In this document: one piece after another, positions 6,670 through 14,390 of the stretch
Layout: each line of letters begins with the position of its first letter
How positions within the stretch are numbered: the first letter of the stretch is position 1
Assembly: GCA_964343365.1 (NCBI GenBank)
Contig: CAYFJI010000031.1
Span: 1-20,600, forward strand
DNA: 20,600 nucleotides
Source of the DNA: CAJXWH01 sp964343365
GTDB taxonomy: Bacteria; Pseudomonadota; Gammaproteobacteria; Arenicellales; UBA868
Direction of reading: 5' to 3'
The notes under the pieces: model-generated
The model's input: only the letters and a program-made list of their open reading frames with translations
Told to the model about the DNA's origin: nothing
The model's database searches: none
Translations under genes and position numbers: made by a program

Positions 6670-7569
6670 CTAGCCACGTGGATGATGCGATGCATGCAAA
6701 GACTGGAGGCGTGCTGTTGCAACATGCGTGTAAATCTGTGTTGTTGACAAATTAGCATGCCCTAAAAGCATCTGAACACTCCTTAAATCTGCTCCATGAT
6801 TCAGCAAGTGAGTAGCGAAAGCATGCCTAAGTGTGTGGGGCGAAAGTTGTTCGCCAATTCCTGCGCGTTTACCGTAGTATTTTATCAATTGCCAAAACCG
6901 TTGTCTGCTGATCGCAGCACCTCGTTTAGTTACAAAAATACTATCTGAGGCCTTTCCATTTAATATGATATTTCGCGCACTGTCCAAATATAAACAAACC
7001 CAATTTAGGCATTCTTGACCCAAAGGAACAATACGCTCATGTTGTCCTTTCCCGATTACTCGAACTAATCCCGCTTTTTCGTCTAATTCTGCTCGAGTGA
7101 GTTTGACCAATTCTGAAACCCGTAACCCGCTAGCATATAAAGACTCCAACATCGTACGGTCACGAATACCAAGCACCGTATTGGTATCCGGAGATTCAAG
7201 TAATTTTTCCACAGCCGTCTCTGACAAAGTTTCCGGCAAATAGCTTCCTACAACTGGAGACTCGACATCAGATGTTGGATCTAAATCTATTTTTCCTTCC
7301 CTACTCATATACTGATAAAAACGTCTGAGACTAGATAATTTACGAGACGATGATCGAGCAGCTACTCCATTGGCAACACAGTAACCTAAATAATTCAGGA
7401 TATTAGCTCGACCTGCTGTAGATAGTTCACATTTACTTTTGTAAGCCCAAATCGCATATTGCTCCAAATCTGAACGATATGCCGATAGAGTATTTTGGCT
7501 AAGCCCTGACTCGAGCCAAATCGTATCAAGAAATTGATCAACCAGCATGCGATCATTTTTTTTTAGCAT
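6670..7569 (-). CDS. xerD: Site-specific tyrosine recombinase XerD
   Basis: The 299-residue protein matches XerD length. All catalytic residues are visible: R150 (ASGLRVSEL), K174 (VIGKGQ), H245 and R248 (HTLRHAF), H271 (LLGHANLSTTQ) and the nucleophile Y280 (IYTHV). The C-terminus LHASHHPRG is XerD-like rather than XerC-like. An N-terminal SAM-like core-binding domain covers about residues 5-95. With XerC it would resolve chromosome dimers at dif. A position downstream of rplS matches other gammaproteobacteria and argues for the housekeeping enzyme rather than an island integrase. The ATG at 7567-7569 has GAAGG nine bases upstream. It starts 12 bases after the TPR-protein gene. Confidence 0.95.
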   Translation of the reverse strand: MLKKNDRMLVDQFLDTIWLESGLSQNTLSAYRSDLEQYAIWAYKSKCELSTAGRANILNYLGYCVANGVAARSSSRKLSSLRRFYQYMSREGKIDLDPTSDVESPVVGSYLPETLSETAVEKLLESPDTNTVLGIRDRTMLESLYASGLRVSELVKLTRAELDEKAGLVRVIGKGQHERIVPLGQECLNWVCLYLDSARNIILNGKASDSIFVTKRGAAISRQRFWQLIKYYGKRAGIGEQLSPHTLRHAFATHLLNHGADLRSVQMLLGHANLSTTQIYTHVATARLQSLHASHHPRG

Positions 7570-7581
7570 TGTGCACTGCCT

Positions 7582-9522
7582 TCATCGAATATCAATCGCT
7601 CGTCGCAGATTTATCTGTTGAAGCTTTTGTTGCAATTGAAATCGACGAGTTTGATCTTGGCTTTCATCAAGTAAATTTTGGTAAATATTGTATGCATCAT
7701 CAAATAAACCAGCATCTGCTAGCGCCTCTGCTGCTCTAAATCGCGCGCTTTGGCCCCATAAATCACTACTCTGATCACCTATTTCGGAAGATTGAAGAAA
7801 GAGGTCTGCAGCTTGGGAAAATTTTTCCTGACCAATCTGTGATTCACCCATCCAAAAAAATAGCTCCCTTTTTTGTCGTAAAGAGTTAGTGAACGGCTCT
7901 ACTAACTTAAATAAAGACATAGCAAAATCATGATGCTCAATAGTTTGGAGGTCGAAGACTACTTGTAGATATTGATCAAGTTCGGCCTCTTGCAACTGAT
8001 CATGATCTTCTAAGAGGCGTAATAATCGGTCTGCTCCCTCCGCGATCCTTCCAGAAAATATTTCAAGTCGTGCTATATAGAGTTGCCAAGTCCAATTGGT
8101 AAATCCATCCGGAGTTGAGCTTATTACTCTAGCTATATTCATTGCAGTTTTGTAGTCTAGTTCTTCTAAAGCAAGGCGCGACCAAGCAAGTAAAAGATTT
8201 TGACTAACTTGAGGAACGCCACTAATTAGACTGTTTTCATTATAGAGATATGAAACTAATGAATATTTTCCTTCCTCCAGCAATAAGCTAATTAACCCTT
8301 CATAAGACTCTTTGCGAACACGAATGGGTGATTCTTCTTGCAATAGAAACGCATATATTGATCGTGCGATATCGGGCTTATCCTCTTGTATTGATTTAGC
8401 ATGCTTAATCCAACTAAGATCATCACCAATTAGAAGATTGTTAGCGTTTCCCTCATTCATTGCAATTACCGAATAGGTATTTAATAAGGCGTCTGTAGTG
8501 AGGTCTGGTAACATCGACAACTCGGCAACATTAGATCCCAATAGAATTTCCTGCATTTCAAGGCGAGTCCTAAAGTCATTAGAAATTCTCGCAGCTTCAG
8601 AAATGATACCCATTCGAAAGTGATCCAGATCAAAAGATTCAAGTCCAGTCTCACCAAGCCGGGTTAAACTTTCGATTACTGCATTAGGCTCTATCGATCC
8701 CTCATAGAGACGCGCTAATTTAAGCATGAGCTTTGCTTTTAAATCCTGCAATCCAACAAGCTGAATAATAGCTTTTGACGGCTCTCCCGTCTTAATTAGA
8801 ATCTCTGCTCTCAACAAATTCCATTGAGTATCATCAGGTAGATACTCTTCCTGATATCGTATACTTGCGTCCGCAGCATCCATCAAAAAATTAGACTCAA
8901 TATAGTTTCGAATCAATAGCCGTCTCAAGCGTGAAACTCGGACTGGATCTTGGGAGGTCATCGAAAATAAATTTCGTAATCCAGCTCTTGCTTCTAGAAA
9001 CTTGCCTTGTTTTTGCTGCGTGATGACTAAACGCTCTAGAACTTGAAGCAAGTTGTCGCCATAAACAAAGTCTACTAACTTTTCTAAATTCTCAACCAAT
9101 CGATCATATTGCTGATTTTCAGTTTGAACTTCCCATAGCTCTTGTTGCCATTCAAACCACTCTCCTTGATGTGGTTCGGGAGCATTTTGAACTAAAAGAG
9201 TTTCTGCTAATGATAATGCTCCGGCTTGCCGCAGCTCACGTATACGTTCAAGATTGATTTTAAAATCAGACGATAAATGACTGAAAGCAAGGTCTCTATC
9301 TGTTTTTTTTGGTGCAGCTACAACTCTCGAACGAGAGTTATTTAAATCACTTGAGTTTAATATGGGATCAATAGAAGTACGAAAAGTAGTCTCAAAAATC
9401 AGGTCGATTTCATAAGAATTAGTATTATTAATTGCTAGATTATTTTCCCCAAAAGCTACCGTTGATGTATCAGCAACAATAATCATTGCTAAGACGATGC
9501 TCAGTAGCGCAAACTGGGCCAT
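7582..9522 (-). CDS. Predicted exported TPR-like repeat protein of unknown function
   Basis: I do not recognise this 646-residue protein. Residues 4-24 are hydrophobic (ALLSIVLAMIIVADTSTVAFG) and read as a signal peptide or membrane anchor, although no lysine or arginine precedes them. An Asn/Ser-rich linker follows (about 25-70). The rest is almost entirely helical with repeated pairs of amphipathic helices, for example AGALSLAETLL, QGKFLEARAGL, TGEPSKAIIQL, QEKFSQAADLF and AGLFDDAYNIY, the pattern of degenerate TPR/solenoid repeats. No catalytic motif is seen. It probably works in the periplasm as a protein-binding scaffold. It lies between rplS (26-base gap) and xerD (12-base gap), all on one strand, so it is likely cotranscribed with both. 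The ATG at 9520-9522 has GGGGAAG immediately upstream. Confidence 0.75.
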   Translation of the reverse strand: MAQFALLSIVLAMIIVADTSTVAFGENNLAINNTNSYEIDLIFETTFRTSIDPILNSSDLNNSRSRVVAAPKKTDRDLAFSHLSSDFKINLERIRELRQAGALSLAETLLVQNAPEPHQGEWFEWQQELWEVQTENQQYDRLVENLEKLVDFVYGDNLLQVLERLVITQQKQGKFLEARAGLRNLFSMTSQDPVRVSRLRRLLIRNYIESNFLMDAADASIRYQEEYLPDDTQWNLLRAEILIKTGEPSKAIIQLVGLQDLKAKLMLKLARLYEGSIEPNAVIESLTRLGETGLESFDLDHFRMGIISEAARISNDFRTRLEMQEILLGSNVAELSMLPDLTTDALLNTYSVIAMNEGNANNLLIGDDLSWIKHAKSIQEDKPDIARSIYAFLLQEESPIRVRKESYEGLISLLLEEGKYSLVSYLYNENSLISGVPQVSQNLLLAWSRLALEELDYKTAMNIARVISSTPDGFTNWTWQLYIARLEIFSGRIAEGADRLLRLLEDHDQLQEAELDQYLQVVFDLQTIEHHDFAMSLFKLVEPFTNSLRQKRELFFWMGESQIGQEKFSQAADLFLQSSEIGDQSSDLWGQSARFRAAEALADAGLFDDAYNIYQNLLDESQDQTRRFQLQQKLQQINLRRAIDIR

Positions 9523-9548
9523 AAACTTCCCCGTTTTGTACAGCGTGG

Positions 9549-9896
9549 CTACGAAATTTTTTGTTTAATTCGCGCAGACTTACCAGTACGACTACGAAGA
9601 TAGTAAAGTTTTGAGCGTCGAACATCACCACGCCTCCCAACTTCAACAGATGCTACTAATGGGCTATGCGTTTGAAATACTCTTTCGACGCCTTCGCCAT
9701 ATGATATTTTTCTAACGGTGAACGACGAATTAACACCACGATTGCGCTTAGCTATAACCACGCCCTCAAATGCTTGGAGCCTCTCGCGCTCTCCTTCTCG
9801 CACCTTCACTTGAACCCGCACGGTATCCCCTGGACCGAATTCAGGTAGATCATCTCTCATTTGTTGATTTTCAAGTTCTTGTATGCTCGTGGTCAT
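9549..9896 (-). CDS. rplS: 50S ribosomal protein L19
   Basis: The 115-residue protein is a full-length L19. FGPGDTVRV, LQAFEGVVIAKRNRG, the FTVRKIS-GEGVERVFQTHSP core and KLYYLRSRTGKSARIK are all close to the E. coli protein. L19 sits at the interface of the 30S and 50S subunits. The ATG overlaps the trmD stop codon by 4 bases (9893-9896), the conserved coupling of this operon. Confidence 0.98.
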   Translation of the reverse strand: MTTSIQELENQQMRDDLPEFGPGDTVRVQVKVREGERERLQAFEGVVIAKRNRGVNSSFTVRKISYGEGVERVFQTHSPLVASVEVGRRGDVRRSKLYYLRSRTGKSARIKQKIS

Positions 9897-10645
9897 CTCA
9901 AGTCCTCCTTTTCTTTATTTTCCTTTTGATATGCATGCAACAACTGCTCTTGTTCCTTGCTTAATTTAGCCATAGCAATGAGATCAGGTCTACGTTTCCA
10001 CGTTCTTCCAAGTGATTGCTGCAAACGCCATTCTCGAATAGCGTTGTGATTTCCTCCTAATAAAACGGGAGGTACTGCCTGACCACAATATTTCTCTGGT
10101 CTAGTATATTGAGGCCACTCTAACAAACCTTTACTGAATGACTCTTCCTGCGCTGAATCTTGGTTGCCAAGCACGCCGGGCAAACATCTCACTAAACTGT
10201 CAATTAGCACCATTGCAGGCAACTCACCTCCAGATAGCACATAATCACCAATTGATATTTCTTCATCAACTTCTTGATCAATTAATCTCTGATCAATACC
10301 TTCATATCGACCCGCCAAAAACACTAAGCCAGGCTCTAGGGCTAAATTCTTTATTCGATCCTGAGTTAGTTGGGCGCCCTGAGGAGTAAGATAAATAACC
10401 CGACTCCCCATGTTCTTTTGACGTACTCGATCTAATGTTCTTTTTAGTGGGTCTGCGAGCATAACCATACCAGGGCCTCCACCATATGGCCTATCATCAA
10501 CACGATTATAATTATCCTCAGTCAAATCTCTTGGGTTCCAAAGGTTTAAATCTAAAGCTCCTGCTTCTATAGCTCGGCGAGGAATTCCATAACATCGTAT
10601 AGCATCAAACATTTTAGGGAAAATTGTTATTATATCTAAACGCAC
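9893..10645 (-). CDS. trmD: tRNA (guanine-37-N1)-methyltransferase TrmD
   Basis: TrmD uses S-adenosylmethionine to make m1G37 in tRNAs reading CNN codons, preventing +1 frameshifting. The trefoil-knot SPOUT signatures are visible: RVDDRPYGGGPGMVM, the LAGRYEGIDQR loop and GDYVLSGGELPAMVLID. I prefer the GTG start at 10643-10645 (250 residues, MRLDIITIFP...), because TrmD normally begins three or four residues before this strand and AGGA lies 11 bases upstream overlapping the rimM stop. A TTG at 10667-10669 would add eight residues and overlap rimM by 11 bases. The gene is coupled to rplS downstream by a 4-base overlap. Confidence 0.96.
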   Translation of the reverse strand: MRLDIITIFPKMFDAIRCYGIPRRAIEAGALDLNLWNPRDLTEDNYNRVDDRPYGGGPGMVMLADPLKRTLDRVRQKNMGSRVIYLTPQGAQLTQDRIKNLALEPGLVFLAGRYEGIDQRLIDQEVDEEISIGDYVLSGGELPAMVLIDSLVRCLPGVLGNQDSAQEESFSKGLLEWPQYTRPEKYCGQAVPPVLLGGNHNAIREWRLQQSLGRTWKRRPDLIAMAKLSKEQEQLLHAYQKENKEKEDLR

Positions 10646-10658
10646 TTTTCTATTTTTC

Positions 10659-11186
10659 CTAATAATCAAGTTCCCATTTCACTAACACCAAATTCATTTC
10701 TATATCAACTTCTCTCACTACTTCTTTCGTATATGGAATTAGGTGTTCTCTTTCACCTTGCACCACAAAAACATCATTCGCTCCAGTTTCTATAAACTTT
10801 TCAATAATCCCAAATTCATGACCACTCTCATTTATAACTAGCAACCCTTCTAACTCATGCCAGTAAAACTCATCCTCACTCAATTTTGGCAACTGACTTT
10901 TTTTTATAGCTACCTTATTGCCAATTAGGGTTCGTGATAAATCACGATCATCGAACCCCTCAAGATGTACCACAAGAGTTTCTTGATGATGACGACCGTT
11001 ACGCACTGCCGTTTCATGCCACTTTCCATCCCGCTCTATCAGCCAAGGATCATACTTTAAAATATCGCCTCGGAGTCTAGAATAATCAAAAACTCGAACC
11101 TCTCCAGCTACCCCAAAAAGCCCAGAAATTTCCCCCAGTATTATGGGAACATCCAAAGCGTCTATTTTGAGTCCTTCTGATCCCAA
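10659..11186 (-). CDS. rimM: 16S rRNA processing protein RimM
   Basis: RimM binds ribosomal protein S19 and helps mature the 30S head. The 175-residue product has the N-terminal RimM domain (ILGEISGLFGVAGEVRVF at about 16-33; GFDDRDLSRTLIGN around 97-110) and the C-terminal PRC-barrel (EFYWHELEGLLV, the ETGANDVFVV turn and LIPY). The start is TTG at 11184-11186; no ATG precedes the conserved domain, and an alternative TTG lies ten codons further in. It sits between rpsP (30-base gap) and trmD, the standard order. Confidence 0.95.
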   Translation of the reverse strand: MGSEGLKIDALDVPIILGEISGLFGVAGEVRVFDYSRLRGDILKYDPWLIERDGKWHETAVRNGRHHQETLVVHLEGFDDRDLSRTLIGNKVAIKKSQLPKLSEDEFYWHELEGLLVINESGHEFGIIEKFIETGANDVFVVQGEREHLIPYTKEVVREVDIEMNLVLVKWELDY

Positions 11187-11216
11187 GGAAAAATATATAT
11201 TTTTAGCTTTTACCTT

Positions 11217-11477
11217 TTACGGAACTGAAACTGTCTCGCTCTTTTTTTGGCTAATTATGTGCGCAACGCGTTCAGATGGCTTCGCTCCATTCTTTATCCA
11301 ATATTCAACGCGATCTTCATTCAAGCGTATCCGCTCCTCATTCTCATTTGCCATGGGGTTAAAAAAACCTAATCGTTCGACAAATCTACCTTTCGGCTGC
11401 CGCCTTTGATCAGACACTACGATCGCATAGAACGGGCGCTTTTTTGACCCCCCCCGAGCTAATCGGATTTTCACCAT
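11217..11477 (-). CDS. rpsP: 30S ribosomal protein S16
   Basis: The 86-residue protein is a typical bacterial S16: MVKIRLARGGSKKRPFYAIVV at the N-terminus, GRFVERLGFFNP, and YWIKNGAKPSERV. S16 binds 16S rRNA early in 30S assembly. The ATG at 11475-11477 is preceded by GGAGGG. It is the first gene of the rpsP-rimM-trmD-rplS series, and the 104-base gap behind ffh may hold its promoter, though I see no strong -35/-10 pair. Confidence 0.98.
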   Translation of the reverse strand: MVKIRLARGGSKKRPFYAIVVSDQRRQPKGRFVERLGFFNPMANENEERIRLNEDRVEYWIKNGAKPSERVAHIISQKKSETVSVP

Positions 11478-11491
11478 ATATTCCCTCCAGG

Positions 11492-11506
11492 TACCGCTTA
11501 TCGGTA
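11492..11506. promoter_or_regulatory. Small hairpin in the rpsP leader
   Basis: TACCG (11492-11496) and CGGTA (11502-11506) form a 5-base stem with a 5-base loop, ending a few bases upstream of the rpsP ribosome binding site. It could be part of the leader structure. It is too short to be called a terminator, and no T-run follows on either strand. Confidence 0.25.
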
Positions 11507-11581
11507 TTACTAATTCTAAATTGGTGAGAGTTTAACATAATACAAGGCTATTATTGGTAATGCGGGATGGCAAAATATCTT

Positions 11582-12943
11582 TTAGGACGGAGGCAGTCCT
11601 GAAAAACCGCCCCCTTTTAGCTGATTCAACATTTGAGCCATTCCCTTTTTGTTTTTTGTTTTCTTCATTACTTTTTGCAGTTGTGTAAACTGCTTGAGCA
11701 ATCTATTGACTTCTTGCACTTGCCTTCCTGATCCAGATGCAATCCGTCGCTTTCGCGAGCCTTTTATCAATGCCGGATGCTGTCTTTCTTGCGCTGTCAT
11801 TGAATCAATAATTGCTATTAACGGCAACGTCTGCATCTGACTAGCCTGATCAAGCGCTGCCTGCGGAATATTTCCAATACCCGGGAGCTTATCGATAATT
11901 CCAGCAAGTCCTCCCATCTTACTCATCTGGTCTAATTGATCGCGAAAATCATCAAGATCAAAAGACTTGCCTTTGCGAATCTTCTTGGCAACCTTTTCTG
12001 CTTTTTCTCGATCTACTTTTCTCTCTACTTCTTCAACAAGGGTTAAAACATCGCCCATGCCAAGAATACGTGAGGCTATTCGATCAGGGTGAAACGCATC
12101 CAACGCATCCATTGATTCACCAGTCCCAACAAATTTTATTGGGCGCCCGGTCTCATACCTAATGGATAATGCTGCGCCACCACGACTGTCTCCATCAGTC
12201 TTTGTTAAAATAATCCCTGTAAGGCTGAGCTGCTGATTAAATGCTTTTGCACTATTAATAGCATCCTGTCCCGTCATGCTATCAACCACAAATAATGTCT
12301 CAATCGGATTGACAGCCTCACATACCCGACCTATCTCTGACATCATTTGAGAGTCAACATGCAATCGTCCCGCTGTATCAATCAGTAACACATCAGATCC
12401 ACGTAACCGTGACTCCTCCAAACCATGATTAGCAATTGCAACGGCATCTTTAGATTCATAAGAGCAGTACTCCACTCCAACCTCTTTTGCCAACTTCTCT
12501 AATTGGTCAACGGCAGCGGGTCGATAAATATCGGTGCTAATAACAAGAACTCGCTTTTTTTGATGAGCATGTAAGTATCGAGCTAATTTTCCGACGGTAG
12601 TAGTTTTTCCTGCGCCTTGTAAACCCGCGACAAGAATCACTGCTGGTGGTCGGGTTGATAAATCTAAAGAGTCATTCTTTTTTCCCATCAAAGTAACTAA
12701 CTCATCATAGACAATCTTCACTACAGCTTGTCCAGGTGTTAAGCTACGCATCACTTCTTCGCCGACTGCACGGCTTCTGACTCGGTCAATAAACGTCTTG
12801 ACTACTGGTAACCCTACGTCAGCCTCCAGAAGCGCAATCCTAACGTCACGAAGGGCGTTATTAACATGATCTTCATTTAAGCGGCCCCTCCCTCTTAAAT
12901 CATCAAAGGTGTGCTTAAGTCGATCGCCTAGTTCTTTAAACAT
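11582..12943 (-). CDS. ffh: Signal recognition particle protein Ffh
   Basis: Ffh is the SRP54 GTPase which, with 4.5S RNA, brings inner-membrane proteins to FtsY and the translocon. The 453-residue protein has an N-terminal helical domain (1-90), the GTPase domain with G1 GLQGAGKTTT (about 107-116), DTAGRLHVD and TKTDGDSRGGAAL, then the M domain with SGSGRQVQEVNRLLKQF and the Met/Gly-rich C-terminus (KKGMAQMLNQLKGGG). It ends 104 bases before rpsP, the usual ffh-rpsP order. The ATG at 12941-12943 has no clear Shine-Dalgarno, and its leader contains a pentanucleotide repeat. Confidence 0.98.
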   Translation of the reverse strand: MFKELGDRLKHTFDDLRGRGRLNEDHVNNALRDVRIALLEADVGLPVVKTFIDRVRSRAVGEEVMRSLTPGQAVVKIVYDELVTLMGKKNDSLDLSTRPPAVILVAGLQGAGKTTTVGKLARYLHAHQKKRVLVISTDIYRPAAVDQLEKLAKEVGVEYCSYESKDAVAIANHGLEESRLRGSDVLLIDTAGRLHVDSQMMSEIGRVCEAVNPIETLFVVDSMTGQDAINSAKAFNQQLSLTGIILTKTDGDSRGGAALSIRYETGRPIKFVGTGESMDALDAFHPDRIASRILGMGDVLTLVEEVERKVDREKAEKVAKKIRKGKSFDLDDFRDQLDQMSKMGGLAGIIDKLPGIGNIPQAALDQASQMQTLPLIAIIDSMTAQERQHPALIKGSRKRRIASGSGRQVQEVNRLLKQFTQLQKVMKKTKNKKGMAQMLNQLKGGGFSGLPPS

Positions 12944-13384
12944 GATAGTAATATTTTATTTTATTTTAGATTAGATTAGATTAGGTACCTTGCATTGACC
13001 AAAATTGACTGAATTAATATCACAAATAATCGGAATGAATACAGAGCAACGTTACCATGTTAACCCTGTGTTGTCAGGCTATAAATGCCTGATTGATTAG
13101 TTTTTGAGTAAATTGGAGATACTAAATTATATAGATTTAGGCAAATGAGATTCATTAATTATCAGCATCAAAACTTAATCCTAGCAACTAAGAGATTGAT
13201 GGCGAAAAACCTTTTTTCTGAAAAATCTTTCTGTATTAAGGTGACGTGCAACCTATAATATCAGTAAATCAAACCAAGTTCTTGTTTTAATTTTTCCTAA
13301 TACTGTCAAATTTTCTGTATTCAAAAAAATATTGGTATCCTCAAAAAACTAAAAATACACTTATCTTGAAAATGAAAAAACCGT
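12944..13384. other. Gene-free AT-rich intergenic region between ffh and the DMT transporter
   Basis: About 440 bases separate the divergent ffh and transporter genes, and I see no coding region or tRNA in them. Contents: the pentanucleotide array at the ffh side; a hairpin TCAGGC-tataaat-GCCTGA (13074-13079 / 13087-13092); and several A/T runs (about 13310-13380). Both promoters are expected here, but no box pair is convincing enough to assign. Confidence 0.6.
12954..12983. repeat. Compound pentanucleotide tandem repeat, (TTTTA)3(GATTA)3
   Basis: Six perfect 5-base units in a row: three TTTTA (12954-12968) and then three GATTA (12969-12983). The array begins 10 bases upstream of the ffh ATG, in its leader or promoter. 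Unit loss or gain would change spacing without touching the coding sequence. Confidence 0.8.
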
Positions 13385-14248
13385 TTGAACATTCGTGATT
13401 CAATATTAGCTTTTTCAGTGCCTATTAACTGGGGACTTGGCTTCACATTCGCCAAAGTCGGTCTATCTGAATTTCCACCATTATTTTTGATGGGAATGCG
13501 CTTTTCTCTAACAGCACTCACCTTGCTTTGGTTTGTGTCCCTACCCAAGGGGTACTTCATCAAGATTTTTTGGATAGCGCTACTAGGTTTTTCAATTCAA
13601 TATGGTCTCACATTTACCGGCGTCTCAATGATCGATGCCTCTCTCGCAGTGATCGTAGTACAGTTAGAAGTGCCCTTCGGTGTATTGTTAGCAATCTTAC
13701 TTCTCAAAGAGAAGCCTGACAGACAACAAATTTTAGGCATGTTGTTGGCTTTTGGTGGTGTATATGTCCTAGTCGGTCAACCGAGCCTAAAAGATCAAAT
13801 ATTTCCCATTCTACTCACTGCAAGCGGTGGACTAATGTGGGCTGTAGGCCAAATAATGGTCAAACGTTTCGCAAGTACAGTTGATAGTCTCTCTTTAGTA
13901 GTTTGGTTAGGTGCTTTCTCTGGACCACAATTGATTATTGGATCATTTTTTTTGGAGACCGGCCAATGGTCCGCTGTAGAAAATGCTAGTTGGGTTGGTT
14001 GGTCTACCGTGATCTACCTAGGATTGATTATGACGGGCCTAGGTTATGGAGTGTGGTACCGAGTTTTATCCCGAAATCCGGTCTCACATGTTATGCCGGT
14101 TCTCCTAATTCTACCCTTTGTAACTATCATAACAAGTATTATTTTTTTAGGTGAAGATCCAACGCTATCTGTTCTGTTGGGCGGGAGCATAATCTTAGCG
14201 GGAGTGGCGCTAATTATGGTAAATAAAAAGCCTACTAAAGCGGCTTAG
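13385..14248 (+). CDS. DMT-superfamily transporter, EamA domain pair
   Basis: The 287-residue protein is strongly hydrophobic, with about ten predicted membrane segments forming two EamA repeats (about 8-130 and 140-280). Its N-terminus INWGLGFTFAKVGLSEFPP and the PLFLMGMRFSLTALTL segment are typical of inner-membrane metabolite exporters of the RhaT/EamA type. The substrate cannot be inferred. The first possible start in this frame is TTG at 13385, because an in-frame TGA lies at 13373. An ATG at 13372 is one frame out and reads only eight codons. No Shine-Dalgarno precedes the TTG, so a sequencing indel in the first codons remains possible. It ends 142 bases before the exporter operon and is probably a separate unit. 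Confidence 0.87.
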   Translation: MNIRDSILAFSVPINWGLGFTFAKVGLSEFPPLFLMGMRFSLTALTLLWFVSLPKGYFIKIFWIALLGFSIQYGLTFTGVSMIDASLAVIVVQLEVPFGVLLAILLLKEKPDRQQILGMLLAFGGVYVLVGQPSLKDQIFPILLTASGGLMWAVGQIMVKRFASTVDSLSLVVWLGAFSGPQLIIGSFFLETGQWSAVENASWVGWSTVIYLGLIMTGLGYGVWYRVLSRNPVSHVMPVLLILPFVTIITSIIFLGEDPTLSVLLGGSIILAGVALIMVNKKPTKAA

Positions 14249-14328
14249 CGCATGCAATAAAACAACTTTCACAGACTATTCACAAAACAACATGTATCTC
14301 TACATTGTTATATTGTTAGAGTGAATAA

Positions 14329-14358
14329 ACGACATTTACCCTCTAGTCACACTATAAT
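14329..14358 (+). promoter_or_regulatory. Candidate sigma-70 promoter for the exporter operon
   Basis: A perfect -10 TATAAT (14353-14358) is preceded after 18 bases by ACGACA (14329-14334), a 4/6 match to the -35 consensus. It lies 32 bases before the adaptor ATG at 14391. A direct repeat ATTGTTA (two copies within 14303-14317) lies just upstream. Confidence 0.5.
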
Positions 14359-14390
14359 CTTTCACCTGAAAGAAAAAGAGAACGAAAATC

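Noticed and set aside
6670..7569. Tyrosine recombinase as sign of a genomic island or integron
   Set aside because: Length, full XerD-like C-terminus and position next to rplS fit housekeeping XerD. No attachment-site repeats, tRNA or phage genes are nearby.
11478..11581. rpsP promoter candidates such as TTGCCA upstream of TAGCCT on the minus strand
   Set aside because: The -10 match is poor and several equally weak pairs can be drawn, so none is reported as a feature.
13074..13105. Hairpin plus T-run as an intrinsic terminator
   Set aside because: The T-run begins about nine bases after the stem, and no gene ends upstream on that strand; the flanking genes both point away.
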